NCBI GenBank assembly: GCA_028753945.1
Contig: JAPNXP010000018.1
Location: forward strand, 1,488,001-1,552,000
Direction: 5' to 3'
DNA: 64,000 nt
From: Hexactinellida sp. DTS-2022
Lineage: Eukaryota; Porifera; Hexactinellida
In this document: piece by piece, positions 52,304 through 64,000 of the stretch
Numbering within the stretch: the first letter of the stretch is position 1
How the letters are laid out: the number at the start of each line of letters is the position of its first letter
The notes under the pieces: model-generated
The model's database searches: none
The model's input: only the letters and a program-made list of their open reading frames with translations
Told to the model about the DNA's origin: nothing
Translations under genes and position numbers: made by a program

Positions 52304-55300
52304 TTAGAAATAAGAAGCCCATCCACCAAACATGTTCATAAGGTTAGACATATTCGTCGCTTCAATAATGGTATAATCAACCTGTCCCTCCACAGAGAGG
52401 AGGGTCCTCTGGTCCTCTCCATATCCCTTCAACCGGAGATGCACCCCGTTAATGCGCACGGCCGCTTCCCTTATCTTCCTCTCTGTCTCTGTCTCGGGAG
52501 TAGACACATTACAGGATTTAGACTTTGGGTCGCTTACTTGACTCTCATTTTCGGCAAAATTCATGTTGCGTAGAATGGGAAATAGAGTTTGGTACTCATT
52601 GCGGAAACAGCGCAATGTCGCTTCGCACGTCCAACGGAAACAGCCTTCGTAGTTGAGCACGCCCATCCCATCGATCACGTTGTGTGTGAGACGATACGGG
52701 ACCACCTCGGGGACATTGAGCCACTCCCCCTCTCGCAACAGAACCCCGAAGTCCACATGCATGAGGTGGCCTGTCTCCATGGAGATGAGCATATTTTCAG
52801 GATGCCGGTCGCCCAGCCCGATGACGTAGCCAGCCATCGACATGACTGCTGTGGAGCGCGTGTACTCCTGCCTCGCCAGGTACCAGTCAGTGGGGACTGG
52901 GAATGAGTTGAAGAACCATTTGTGGAACACAGGGGGGGAACACCTCGCCAGCAGACTCACATTAGATTTACGCACCAATTCCATTGGTTTAATTTTTTTC
53001 GATCCAATTTCTTTAAAAATGTCTTTTTCTGTAATAGGCTGGTCTGCATGAAGATACAGTTCATACAGTATTTTCTTCATGTCAACTCTGTTATCGACCC
53101 ACTCTAGAAGTCCACAATTTTCACCCAAGTGGATAGCTGCGTAAGTTCTAATAAGAGGAATACGTTCGCTACAATGAGGGTCTTTCTTCATCAGTAGATT
53201 CATTCGTATAAATATCTCCATCAGTCTTTGATCCTTACGCAAGTCATCCATTTGTTTATATAGAAAATCATATACATTTCCGTCAGAGGCCTGTATTCTA
53301 AATCTCTTGGGAAGCCTCATAGTACTGTAGCAATTGCAATAGTCCTCAAATTTTAAAATGGTAGGGAGCTTGTCGCAGGAGAAATTGGGAGAGTTGATCG
53401 GAAACTGGAGACAGTACTCGTTGGGCAGTACGAGAGAGGAAAGTTTCGCATCGCAACCCAAATTTAATAATCTAGGATTCCAAAAGGAAAGTCGCTTAAT
53501 ATTTAATTCTATTGATTCTTTTTTTTGCGGAAAACTATCCAATGTCTGTGTCAGGATTCTAGTAAGTTTATAAACTTTAACAAGTTTGTTCTTTATGTCT
53601 GATGACATTGTAACTGTATATGGATTTCTGAGAATCCCTTCAATTCGCTCCCTACAAATTGAATTGCTTGAATTAGTCAAGCCAATCATAAACCAGATAC
53701 AGATAGTAGGATAGTTGCAATAAACAAACTTAATCATCCTCGCTTGCACGTTAAATGTTTCCTGATTCGTACCACTGATGTGAGACAGAAGAATTGAAAA
53801 CGCCGCGTACAAGTGATAGGGTTGTAATGCTGTAATGGCATCTGCAACTTTAAGATTGAGCTCAACGGAAAAACTTATCAACTGATCATCTCTAAATGAA
53901 ATTAATTTTTTCATTGTCGTGAGCCAGAGGGATATTGCTTTAGGCATGGCTGTAATTGTGTATTTATTGTTTTGCTGAACCAGTTTAAAATAATTTAGGA
54001 TTGCTCCATGAGTTGACATGTATTTCGAATGATTGTCGCGTTCACATTTATGGTCAACTTCGTCACCTCGAACTGAAGGAGCGAATTCTTTGTAAACATC
54101 TGTAGCCAGTTTAAATTGAAATTCTGCCAAAGTATACAGCGCTTTATCTAGGCAGGAAGATTCCGCCACAAATCTCTCCAGCTCACCCAGGATAATATGG
54201 TAATCGTAGTGAGGCTGGTTCAGAGCTTGTCTGAATTTGTGTAACTTACATTTCAGCAACAAACGGTCCCAATGATCTTGAGCCTCGACCGCTGTAACTC
54301 TATCCGCTATACTCACAATCTTCTCTATGTGCTGCACCGCGGCTATAGAGAAGGATTTGAATACATCTCCACTGCCAAACTTGGAAATAAATTTAGCTTT
54401 CTCTAAGTTGGAAAGTAACCAGAGTGGACTTGTTGGTTCAAAATGGTCCATTCGCATAAGTGCAGCCTCTCCAGGCTCTCTGATGTCACACTCTCTGGAG
54501 AGTTTAGCTATTTCTAAATCAAAATACTCAGGCTTTTCGGACAGCGGGGAAATGCTGAGGATGGCTTTACGCAGGGAGATAATAGGTTCTCGGATCTTGT
54601 AGGACTTTCTTGTCCACAGTAGCGATTCGTCCCAGCGGGATAGCAAGTCTCGCTGTGGCTCCGTTAGTTGTTCCTCGCTGCAAAAAACAAATGTTTTCAC
54701 GCCTTCCTCTAACTCCCTTAACATGCACAGTCTCACTAACTCCAGGTAACACTGGTCATTGGAGACACACTTCAAGGAATGGCTGGATAGGAAAGAGGAT
54801 CGCTGTTTTCGCATTCCTTCCAGCTGCTTGAAGAACTCCTTTTCTTCGCGTCTATAAGCACAGTGCAGCAGTATGCCCAGACCTAACCTCCAGTGCGCAT
54901 TCCCACTTGAATAAGACGCAGTGTCCATGTCCAGCAGCTCTCCATCAGGCTGCTTAACCAACTGGTCTAGCTTATCCCACTGAGACAATTTCCAGCAGGC
55001 TTCTAATCGGAGAGGCAGAAATTCGTCATTTGAATCGCTCCGCTCTCTCATCGCGTTCTCCAGCTGCAGCTCAGCGTCGCTAGCATAGCCGAAGTCGAGT
55101 TGTGTCTGTATCAGGTCCAACTTGAGCGACGAGTTCTGTGGCTGTTGCAGAACTCCGTTCTTATAGAGGGACAGCACGCCGGAGATATTGTTCTCGTAGA
55201 GCTGCTCCAGGATGGACTCCTCCAGAGAGGGCAGCTCCCGACGGAACTTCTTCAGTCCCAGAACGGATTCCCTGTCCTCGAGCAGCTGGTAGAGCCAGCC

Positions 55301-58300
55301 CAGCTTCTTGCGAGTCTCGGGCTGGTCCCGCAGGTCCAGGCTATCCTGCCGGATGTGCTGCTCCAGGTAGCGCAGCGCCAGCGGAAACTGGTTGCAGTAC
55401 TCTGCGAGGTCCACTAGCTGGTGGAGAAGGAACTTGGATAGAAAGTCACTTAGTTCTTTCAACTGCTCTCGATTCAATGTTTTCCTAAGTCTGTGATCGT
55501 TCTTCAGTTGTGTTAGGGATTCATACACGGAGAGTATGGTTTCAACGATCAGTTTCAGGTGCGTAGTGTCTCCGGGCTTTAGGCTAGACTGCTTAAACTC
55601 TGAATATGCCACGTCTATGACGTACTCAAACTCACTCAGTACCACACACAGAATGGCAACTCGGCTCTCCTTAGAGAAACTGCTATCTAGCATCATGTGT
55701 ATTATCATGTTCGGCAACAACATGAAACCTATTTTAGGATTTATCTGTGCAATCAAATTAGAGCAAGCTTGGAAGAGAATCTGTGCGGCCGGGTGAATAA
55801 TGTAGCTAGAGAGTCTCTTATAGAACCTGGACAGCCAGTGGTTGTAAGTCTTAGACATTTCACTTTTATAGATGGGAATGGGATGCATTAAGGAGGCACT
55901 GGGGTCTTTCGGATCCAGTTCCCCCGGAGCACAGCGACTCTGTTCCAGAATGTACCTAGAGTAGAGGTACGGCTGAATCACATACCACATGTGTTTGTCT
56001 ATTCCCCTCTCTACATTGCTTCGCATCTCGCAGTTCGGCTCAGACATCTTGTAGGCAGACAGCACGCGCTGAATGGCTAGAGACACGAAGTCCTGGTCGT
56101 CGCTCTGCGCCGTGCTAGTGGCCAGGGAGGTGGCCAGCTCCGTGAGAATCCGGACAGCGCACTCTGTGTCGTTTGTGATGTCCTTGCAGATGGGCAGGGT
56201 GGAGCACACCTGTCTCTTTCTCTCGATCTGCAGACGGACAGGGTCCACCGCCCCCAGGGCCCCTATGCATCTGGTGAGCTGCAGATTCTTGGCGTCCTGC
56301 TTGAGCTCGAATGAGCGCGTGAGCGTCTGAATCAGGTTAGATATCACTCGGTGCACAAATGGACTCGACCCAATGAGCTCAGATATTTCCTGTTTGTTTG
56401 CCTCGATCAATGGCAGGAGAGCCTCCAATACAAACTTGCGTACAATTAGAGCTTCGTGAGCCAAGCCCTTCTTGATGTGTTCCAGGCGCTGGACAAGAGA
56501 GATATTGCTAACTACAATGACCACCGGGGCCAGTTTGTCCCTCACTCCGTCGAAAGGGGCATCAGCTGGAAGAGAGGCAGTGTACACGTAGCTAGCTGAG
56601 ACATGGAGGCTCTCCGCATTCCGAAATATCAGCTCAGTGAACAGCGAGGTCAAATGGTGTCCGAGCTTCTCGCTGCACATAAAGTTGTACAATGTGACTA
56701 TGATGTGTATCCAAATGGGATCCGACGGAGGTAGGTCCAGACAGGAAGTAAACGTTTCCCAAGCAACGAAAGAAGCCTTAGTTATTTTCTCATCCTGGTG
56801 GTACAAGAAGTAAGTGAGACTAGCCATTAGTTTGTGAGGAGCTGAGTTGATGCAAGTGGGCCCCAGCAGGCCGATGATACAATTGAGACTGTTCACAAAC
56901 ACCAGCTGCTGCTCGCTAGATGAATTCTTGTTGAGATCTTCCAGCGTCTTCAACATGCCAAGGAACTGTTTGCGTATCACCAATTCAATCTAGAGGAAAT
57001 GTGTAAGGATACAAATTAAAGTATTAAAAAAAACGAAAGTGAAAGGTTATACCGGGGAATGTTGATCCATGGACTTGTTCGGAAAGGCGAGGGAGTATAA
57101 ATAGGCCATGCCCTCCCTCACAGCAGATGGATTCTTGCTGTAATTCAGGGCTAATTTATCGACCAGATCCCTCTCCACGATTTTGAGTGTCCCAGAGAGA
57201 TCTTCACAATGTGTCTTCAGAAATCCAATCTTTATTTCCAGCTGACCCTCAAGGGAGTTGAATACCATATCAGAGTATATGTTGCTAAGGTTAGCCTGGA
57301 GAATAGCAGAGACAGAAGTATCAGTGTACTTTGCTATAAACTTAAGGATTTCCAGTTTCTTCTCATCGCTCAGTTTAATTTTGAGTATCAGTTGTACCAA
57401 GCGAGCTAGCATATGCTCGAGCAGATTCCTAATACTGTCCCTCTTTAATGCGAGCTTGAGTGCGTTCAGATAGTCAGCTAGCTTCTCGTGGTTCTGTTCC
57501 TGCTTGAACAAGTCCTGTGCTAGGAACTCTGGGATTGCGGCGTACGCACTGCTGCGCAGAGAATGGTCCACACCCCCCTCGGAATCCCCTCTCTCCTTCA
57601 GGATCTTCAAGATCTTGGAACACACGATATCGCGGATATCTTTGATGAACAAACACTGCAGCATTATCTTGAACACCCTGATTGCTTCATCCAACCGCCC
57701 AAGTTTATCCAGCCCACAGACGAGGTTGTTGTAGCACTCTATGACCAGCAGCTTAGAGCTTAGGCCGACAGCGGGCTCGTATAGGATCTGTTTGAGGCTC
57801 CCGAGCAGGTTCCTCAGCGCCGGGTGCTCCAGCACACTCCACTGCTTGCCTTTGAACTGCTTTGCGAAGGCCACTATTCGTTGCAGCAAGCTGTTAAGCG
57901 GGGGGACCAACAGGAACGCCAGGGCGAATGAAGAAGAGAGAAGAATGTGTTTGAGGACAGTAGGGATGAAGGGGTAGTCGACAGGAATAACAAACGAGAG
58001 GTCGAATAGGGAAGTTACGACAGCCAGCTGAACTGGGAGAGTCAGCTCCCTGGCCAAGAGCAGCGACTGGACAGTGTCGAGGAAATCCTTCCCCTGTTGC
58101 AGGAAGCGCCCTAGGTTCTGCTGGTCCCGCAGTCTAAGGGCGTAGCAGCTGGAGAAGAGGGGCAGCGGGTGGTGGGAGGGTAGGGAGAGCTCCTCCATGT
58201 GGCAGAGAGAGGGGTAGCTCAAGAGAGAGACTATAATGGGCAAGCGAGCTGCTAACTCCAGTGAGAAGTCCGTCCACTCTTCAGCTGACAGAACACACTG

Positions 58301-60142
58301 GGCGAGGAGCTCCGAGAACGAGTCTGCTACGCTATCGGCCAGGTTGTTGGGTAAGCACTTGAGTACCAACGGGAGGGATGACGTCAGCGGCAGCATCAGC
58401 TGGGGAGAGACAGGCTGTCCCATCAGTTTCTTATAAATAATACACAGCTGACTCGGCTTCTTCTCCCCAGCAGCTAGCACCTGAATAACGCGCGCTATGC
58501 CGATACAGTCGTCAGGCCCCAGTTCGATCTCCTTTGTGTTCGTTAGTGTGTCCAAACAGTAGAATAGGAGACGCGTCACGTGGTCTGGGTCCACGCTAGC
58601 GTCTCCAGCGGCAGCCCGGGAGTACAGGCAGACCATGGATGCGAGGCACTGACTGGTCTGCAGCAGGAGAGAGCGGGCGGCAGAGGGGAGGGCGCCGGCG
58701 CGGGCACACAGCAGCTCAGAGAACTCCTCAAACACAACCAGTATCTTGCTGCAGAAGTCTCCGACCTCATCGCTACGCACCAAGTCATCGCACTTGTAGG
58801 CGGTGAGCTCTTCGACAGAGCAGAACCTGGGTCCGAAGCAGCCGGCGGAGAGACGCAGACAGGTCTCCAGCAGCATGTCCAGCGCGCACAGGTCGGGGCC
58901 CAGCTCCCCAACAGAGGCCCACCGGGAGCGGCTGCACTCCCGGACGCGCTCTAGGTGTGCCGCGGCTATCTGGGTGAGCAGCTTAAGCGCAGAGTGCGGG
59001 TAGCCCAGAGAGGAGGCTCTGAGGTGCGTGTACGCGTAGAGGGAGGAGGAGAGGACGACGGAGACCGGCATCGAGTTGGCAGGGGAGACGTGTCTGGGAT
59101 AGCTGTCCATCAGAGACAGCACTGAGAGGGACACAGTGGGACGGATCAGGATACAGTCGTGCAGCAGCAATGACAGAACAGCGGCAACAGCTGGGGGGAG
59201 GAGAGGGGAGAAGAAGCTCACTAACAGACGAGCGGATAGAGTCTCGAAGAACCTGTGTTCCTCCTTGCTCAGCTCGTTAATCGCTATCTTGAACACCTCC
59301 AGGGCCTGACACACGCGCTCTACGAAGAGAGGGAAGACTGGCGCCTGGGACTGCCTCAGGTAGTGTGTGTGTATCTCGTCTCCCGTAAGCAGAGACAGGA
59401 AGCTGGCCAGCTCCTCCAGCAGCGTCGTGTTGACAGCGGGAACAGCTGGAGAGAACTCGGCGAGGCAAACAGCTGTTCCCAGAGAGATTAGCTCCAGACT
59501 CATGCGAAGGGACTTGTGGGCGAGCCCGTTCCACAGCTGAGACACGGAGACCATGTTGTAGAGGACAGGGCTGTTGTACTTGAGGTGTCGTATCACTCTG
59601 TGGTGCGCGCAGACGATGCGAATGGAATGCACGAAGAGACAGAGAATCTCTGCATTGGAGTTAACCATTAGAGGCTCATACCTAGCCAGCGCCAGGAGCT
59701 CCGAGCACTTGGAGAAGTCATACTGGAAGTGCACAAACTCGAGGGGGAAGTGGAACAGGTCGGAATGCTCACTCAGAGTTAGCATTGCACTGGAGAGCTC
59801 TACAAATAGCAGCAAATATCGAGCGCAAGCATCTACCAGCTTACAGTCATGCGTTATGGATATATCCACCAAGAGAGAAATCAACTTGTAAGCGGCGCTA
59901 CACAACTGGTCATCCTCAACATCTGTGACGCGGAGCATGTTCAAGAGAGTCTCGAGAGAAAACAAAATGAGACACTCACTGACTTCTTTGTCTTTGCAAT
60001 AATTAAAGAATACGTCTTCGTCTTCCATGCGAGCGCATAGTTCGTTCAGGTGGGGAACATCCTTCTTCTCAGAGGAGACCAGGAGATAGTGAGTGAAAAA
60101 GGTTATCCGATTTTTTTTGCGTGCTTTTCCAATATCAGTCAT
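52304..60142 (-). CDS. ATR: ATR checkpoint kinase, 2591 aa
   Basis: Two very long exons, 57053-60142 and 52304-56989, join across a 63-base intron (donor GTATAA, acceptor CCTCTAG) in phase 0. The product is a PI3K-like Ser/Thr kinase that, with ATRIP, responds to RPA-coated single-stranded DNA and stalled forks. HEAT-like helical repeats fill residues 1-1400, and the ATR-type CIGALGAVDPVRL is present. A FAT region follows. The kinase domain lies near 2290-2510: DDLRKDQRLME after the ATP lysine (FLYKQ), RSTAVMSMAGYVIGLGDRHP with ENML (about 2420) and HVDFGVL (about 2441). The FATC end reads SVEGQVDYTIIEAT to the terminal GGWASYF. Human ATR is 2644 residues, so it is nearly full length. Unlike vertebrate ATR, with dozens of exons, it has one coding intron. 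ATR is chosen over ATM or mTOR from the kinase and FATC sequence. Confidence 0.93.
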
Positions 60143-61025
60143 TGAAGAGTGGAAACAGCTAAAATCATACGAAAATAGGTTCTCATTTAATTACAGGTGA
60201 CCTCTGCCAACCGAATGTCGTAATTCAGACATTCGTCTGTGTTAATTAAGCGGAGTTGACTGTAAATTATGTGATAATAAAAATTGTACATTCTGTCAAC
60301 TGCCCTGGTAGTCCAGCGGCATAGACATAAAATTTCAACAGATTGTTCATATTCTTGATAAAAGCACCAAAATTTGTACACGTGTACTTTGATGTAGTGC
60401 GAACATTTTTGGATATTGAGGCAATTGAAAGAGTGTCTATATCGGCCATGACAGCTCGTCAAAGTTAACACGTCCGATGTGTTCGCCGGACTTGTTTCCC
60501 ATAAAACTTGTTCAAATTAAGTTATATCGTCTTTTTTATTGTTGAATTCGGTTTCCAAGTAAAATTTCCGATAATTTGATATATCACATGACCATATTTG
60601 GAAGAATTTTTCCATAGCAACGCTGGAAAATTCCATTCTCCAATTGTGTCCTTACCCAATCGAGTGACCCCTCTTTCGACTCCACTCAACTACCTGACTA
60701 TAATTATACACACCCTGTAAAACGTGATTTGATAAAATTATTCGAGATTTATGGTAAATCACGGTGAATCTCGAATAATTTTACAAATTTTGGTGCTTTT
60801 ATCAAAAAAATGAACAATTGTATGGTTGTGCCGCTGCACTATGGTAAATAAATAGTAAACTATAATAACATAAAAAAATATAAATTGAAGTGAAATATTG
60901 TAGAAATACAGGCATTATTACTTGGCTATAGTATAAGAGAGTTGAGCAGGAAGGTCTCAAGTGAGAAGGTGAGTCTTCTTTTTAGGATCGTGCTTAAGTT
61001 AAAAAATATCTGATAGCATCTTTAC
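60143..61025. other. Non-coding upstream of ATR
   Basis: The 5' flank of ATR. TTAATTAAGCGGAGTTGACTG at about 60243-60263 is a stray end of MITE family C. A symmetric block (TTATTCGAGATTTATGG, then ATCTCGAATAATTTTA) lies near 60739-60785. No gene is supported. Confidence 0.4.
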
Positions 61026-61127
61026 CCGCCACACTATCGCAATGAAATCCTGGATGTTAATCTTCTCCTGAGTGGAGAATCTGTTTATGATAACCTCGAG
61101 ACACTGGGTGCTGAGGTCATACCCGAG
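61026..61127 (-). pseudogene. Lone penta-EF-hand exon
   Basis: A 102-base minus-strand stretch (acceptor ATCAAAG, donor GTAAAG, phase 0 at both ends) encodes 34 residues, LGYDLSTQCLEVIINRF and then INIQDFIAIVWR. This resembles one module of penta-EF-hand proteins such as sorcin or the calpain small domain (GxxLSPQ, then RYS, then FDDYIACC). The loop acidic residues are weak. No neighbouring exon could be found on either side, so it is probably a stranded fragment of a duplicated gene, although long introns are possible. Bases 61128-61811 hold only the 3' flank of the next gene and a GAGGCCGGCCTC palindrome at about 61425. Confidence 0.45.
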
Positions 61128-61811
61128 CTTTGATCATAGCACTCTATATTATAATGCAATGGTACTCATTCATTATTTTGGACCAGGGATTGGTTAGTTA
61201 TTAAAATATATGAAATTTAATTATTTCGAATAGAGAATTTTTGGATTCTCTATAACTTAGTAAATAGTTCCAATTGATAGCCCATCCCGACTTCCCATTC
61301 AATCATAGATTTACAATACATTTCGAAAGTATTCCGGACTCCGTTTCTCTCGAAGGAATGCAGCCCCTTACGGTGATGCCTCTGGGAGAGCACACGTTGT
61401 CTGAGCTTTATACCTCACTTTCTTGAGGCCGGCCTCTAGGCCTCTGTCTGTGTTACGCAGGCAGAGAATACCACGGTTGTTTTATTGATTTAAATAACTT
61501 AAGGTTGGCGAAATTAGCAAATTTAGTGGGATTGTATTGTGAAATATACTTTATATGGCATGGATTATAAACTAGGAATGTGTGGGAAAGCATATAGAGA
61601 TTGTCCCAAGTTCTATTCACATTAGGTAATGTTAGGAATTCTGAAAAGCGTATTTAGAATGAAAACAAGGTTATATTTAATCATAAAAAGCGTATACAAA
61701 ATTAATATTAATATAGAATAAATATATTGAGGTATAAAGACAGATACAAATAATAAGTGAGTTAGGCAGTGGCGTACTAATGACACAAGTATAATCCTAA
61801 CGGCGGAAGGC

Positions 61812-62768
61812 CTAGAAGTGCATCTCGTCCTCCACGTCTGAGCCGAGGAGGCTGGCCTCGGACTGCTGCATGGGGATGGTCAGCTCCTGCGTGTCGAACT
61901 CGGGCGGCAGGTCGGAGGGCATGCCCAGCATCAGCTCGGAGTTCGGAGGCGGCAGCATCGGCATGGGCATCGGCGGGGGCATGGGCATCATGGGAGGGGC
62001 GATCGCGATGGGAATCTTCTCGGTTGTTTGTTTCTGTCTCTCTCTCCAAGCCTCGAACCTGGCCAGGCCCACGGAGATAAAGGGAAGAAGAGCCCCAAGA
62101 AGGTTGCAATAGAAACTAGCGTAGGGGAAGGTCTTTGTGTAAATGTTGATGGAGTAGTCCACTAGGTTGGCATATCGGAGATCCTCGTAGTATAGGTCTA
62201 CAGCCAGTCCGAGAGCCAGTAGAGCGAAGAATGAGACCGTCAGGTTTAGGATGTAGATGGCCGCGGGCCCCCTCCACCAGGTGGTGACCACCTGATAGGA
62301 GTTGAGCACCGAGAAGAATATCGCCGGGAGGCAGAGCAGCACGGAGATGACCAGCAGGGAGAACACGCCCCCGAAAAACATGTTCTGGCGGACAAAGTCT
62401 CTGTTGGAGCTCTGGGTGCTGTAGGACTGGAAATAGTTCCACAGTAGGAATGACTCGGTTCGGGATCCGAGGTCAGAGGGGTCAAAGTTCGAATAACCGG
62501 AAAATAGTCCGATCCGTATAAACCCGGTGTGCCTCTCGCTAGGGCCGCAGAGGCTGTTGGCGTGTGTGTAGGTGGTGAGGGAGATCGGGGTTTCGTCAGG
62601 GGAGCAGGAGGCGATCGCGGAGCCTGCGGCGACAGTGGACAAGCTGAAGTCGTGAGGGTCGCACACGTGGACCAGGAACCAGTGCTCGGAAGCAGCCGCC
62701 GCGATCAGAGCCAGCATCGCAACGAGGGTCACCAGACCGGACAGGATGGGGGAGATATTTCCGTACAT
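61812..62768 (-). CDS. Four-pass membrane protein, claudin/clarin-like, 318 aa
   Basis: A single exon encodes four membrane helices at about 7-27, 130-155, 166-192 and 212-236. The large first extracellular loop contains four cysteines (36, 55, 74 and nearby) and GFIRIGLFSGYS, a pattern close to clarin and other claudin-superfamily proteins. The cytoplasmic tail is unusual: Met/Pro repeats at 255-274 (PPMMPMPPPMPMPMLPPP) and an acidic end. Clarins and relatives help organise membrane contacts and the actin cortex. The assignment to clarin rather than LHFPL or another tetraspan group is tentative. The gene is GC-rich. The start at 62768 gives the first helix at once, as usual for the family. 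Confidence 0.65.
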   Translation of the reverse strand: MYGNISPILSGLVTLVAMLALIAAAASEHWFLVHVCDPHDFSLSTVAAGSAIASCSPDETPISLTTYTHANSLCGPSERHTGFIRIGLFSGYSNFDPSDLGSRTESFLLWNYFQSYSTQSSNRDFVRQNMFFGGVFSLLVISVLLCLPAIFFSVLNSYQVVTTWWRGPAAIYILNLTVSFFALLALGLAVDLYYEDLRYANLVDYSINIYTKTFPYASFYCNLLGALLPFISVGLARFEAWRERQKQTTEKIPIAIAPPMMPMPPPMPMPMLPPPNSELMLGMPSDLPPEFDTQELTIPMQQSEASLLGSDVEDEMHF

Positions 62769-64000
62769 TAGCTAATACACTAAACTAAATTCATTTGCAA
62801 TTAATCGAAATATTTGATTTATTTGGGCATATTAGTATGAGCATTTCGATTGCGAGTATTGACTAGCCACTCTTAGTGTTCAGCTGTTTCAGCTCCACCG
62901 TCCGCATCATATTGTTTCTACCGAACTTTGTTGTAATTTATTAGTATTGTGAAATTTATTTCTCAAGAACTTGTACACGTACGTACGATATAGGCTCGTG
63001 TGTCATATATAAATTGTAGTATATTAATTCATGAAAATATAAAAATAACATCTCGCCCGCTGCCTGTATTGTATACAAAATCTGGATTATAATAAGTAAT
63101 ATATATTTATATGTCTGTGACACCATCATGGTCGGATTTAATTAAGACTATTCACTGAAAATTTCATTAATAATTCCAAATACTTTAGGAAATATGGCAC
63201 CGGAAAGAATGTCCTAATTTTAGAAATAATTTTGAAACCCAAAGACGTATCTTGTGCAAAAAATCCTTTCATTTATTTGATGTTTTATGTATTTAGGACT
63301 GTTTAAGTGAACCCAATTGCCCAAAATATGTTATTGTATGTAATACACTATATAGTAAATGACAAAATTCCAAGGGCGGTGGGGTATAGGCGTAATCCTT
63401 TTCAATTTTCAGAAACCTGGGGGGTCCGAGGTCGATCCGAAAAGTCATTGGTTACTAGATTGAGTAATACAGGATATTAAGTTTACATCCTGATGGGTCA
63501 GTAATTATCACTCCACATGACCCTTGCTGGCCCAATACCTGGGGGTCCGGACTCTACGCGGGTTATAAGCGGGTCCCGCACCTGCCCCATCCCGCAACAC
63601 AGTGAATAATAATTGTAGGAATTTGTATCTTTGATTTAGCCTCTATTCAAAGAAATTTCTTATACATCATGAATGTAACTGCCTACCAAACAACTAATCA
63701 AATTGACATGTAAATTCCAGTTACCTATGTGTAATAATTAAAATAGAAACTACTTACCTCAAATTCTACACAACACAGAGATGCAGCGGTCCGGAAATTT
63801 CATGGACCGGACCGAACCGTCATGATTTTTTTCTGAACGGTCCGGACCGGTCCAGACCGTATGATCAAAATATTGGATCGGTCTGGACCGGTCCAGACCG
63901 ATGAACCAGTCCAGACCGTTAATCTCTTATTTGTACAGTTACAGACCGCATAGTAGAGTGGCTAATTATATCCACTTGTATTTATAAGATACTTATTACT
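62769..64000. repeat. Non-coding with transposon remnants
   Basis: A short minus-strand frame near 62866-62925 (MMRTVELKQLNTKSG) reads like protein but lacks context. At about 63565-63605 GGGTCCCGCACC and GCGGGTTATAAGCGGG suggest a hAT-like end. At 63785-63925, ACCGGTCCAGACCG and variants recur at least five times, in both orientations, as in the terminal region of a GGTCCGG-type hAT element. No gene is supported to the window edge. Confidence 0.45.

Noticed and set aside
62866-62925. Minus-strand frame MMRTVELKQLNTKSG before a stop
   Set aside because: It could be a last exon, but the acceptor is poor and no upstream exon was found before the window end.

Overview
This is eukaryotic, animal-type nuclear DNA. 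Genes have GT-AG introns, mostly 57-300 bases long, and one small gene has a polyadenylation signal. The proteins form a metazoan set: a vertebrate-like membrane tyrosinase, ATR kinase, SEC16, NAP1-like chaperone, vaccinia-related kinase, MIC60, trifunctional C1-THF synthase, COX7A and a claudin/clarin-like tetraspan. Degraded relics of an NLR (NACHT) gene and of a C-type lectin domain, plus an orphan multi-pass protein, would suit an early-branching animal such as a sponge or cnidarian. The sequence alone does not settle this. Many conserved genes are intron-poor: SEC16 (4.4 kb), QPCT and tyrosinase have intronless coding regions, and ATR has one coding intron.

Layout. Bases 1-26800 are AT-rich and gene-poor. 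They hold a C-type lectin relic (1433-1665), two small damaged or odd genes back to back (5104-6261), a small three-exon gene (7804-8837), an orphan membrane protein (10204-11277), tyrosinase (14875-16626) and an NLR pseudogene (about 25090-26188). The rest of this part is packed with short non-autonomous transposons. Some are hAT-like with 8-bp target duplications and some are pogo/Tigger-like with TA flanks, and several are nested. Bases 26834-62768 are gene-dense: coiled-coil protein, QPCT, COX7A, MTHFD1 and SEC16 on plus; an unrecognised basic protein on minus, head to head with NAP1L on plus; then VRK, MIC60, ATR, a stray EF-hand exon and a tetraspan protein on minus. Bases 62769-64000 are again non-coding with transposon remnants.

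The genes do not form an operon or a pathway. They are mostly housekeeping functions (one-carbon metabolism, respiration and cristae shape, ER exit sites, chromatin assembly, mitotic and DNA-damage kinases) next to fast-evolving surface and immune relics. Several small genes were recovered only by joining exons by eye on intron phase: COX7A, VRK, the 7804-8837 gene and the 5719-6261 gene. No tRNA, rRNA or CRISPR array was recognised.
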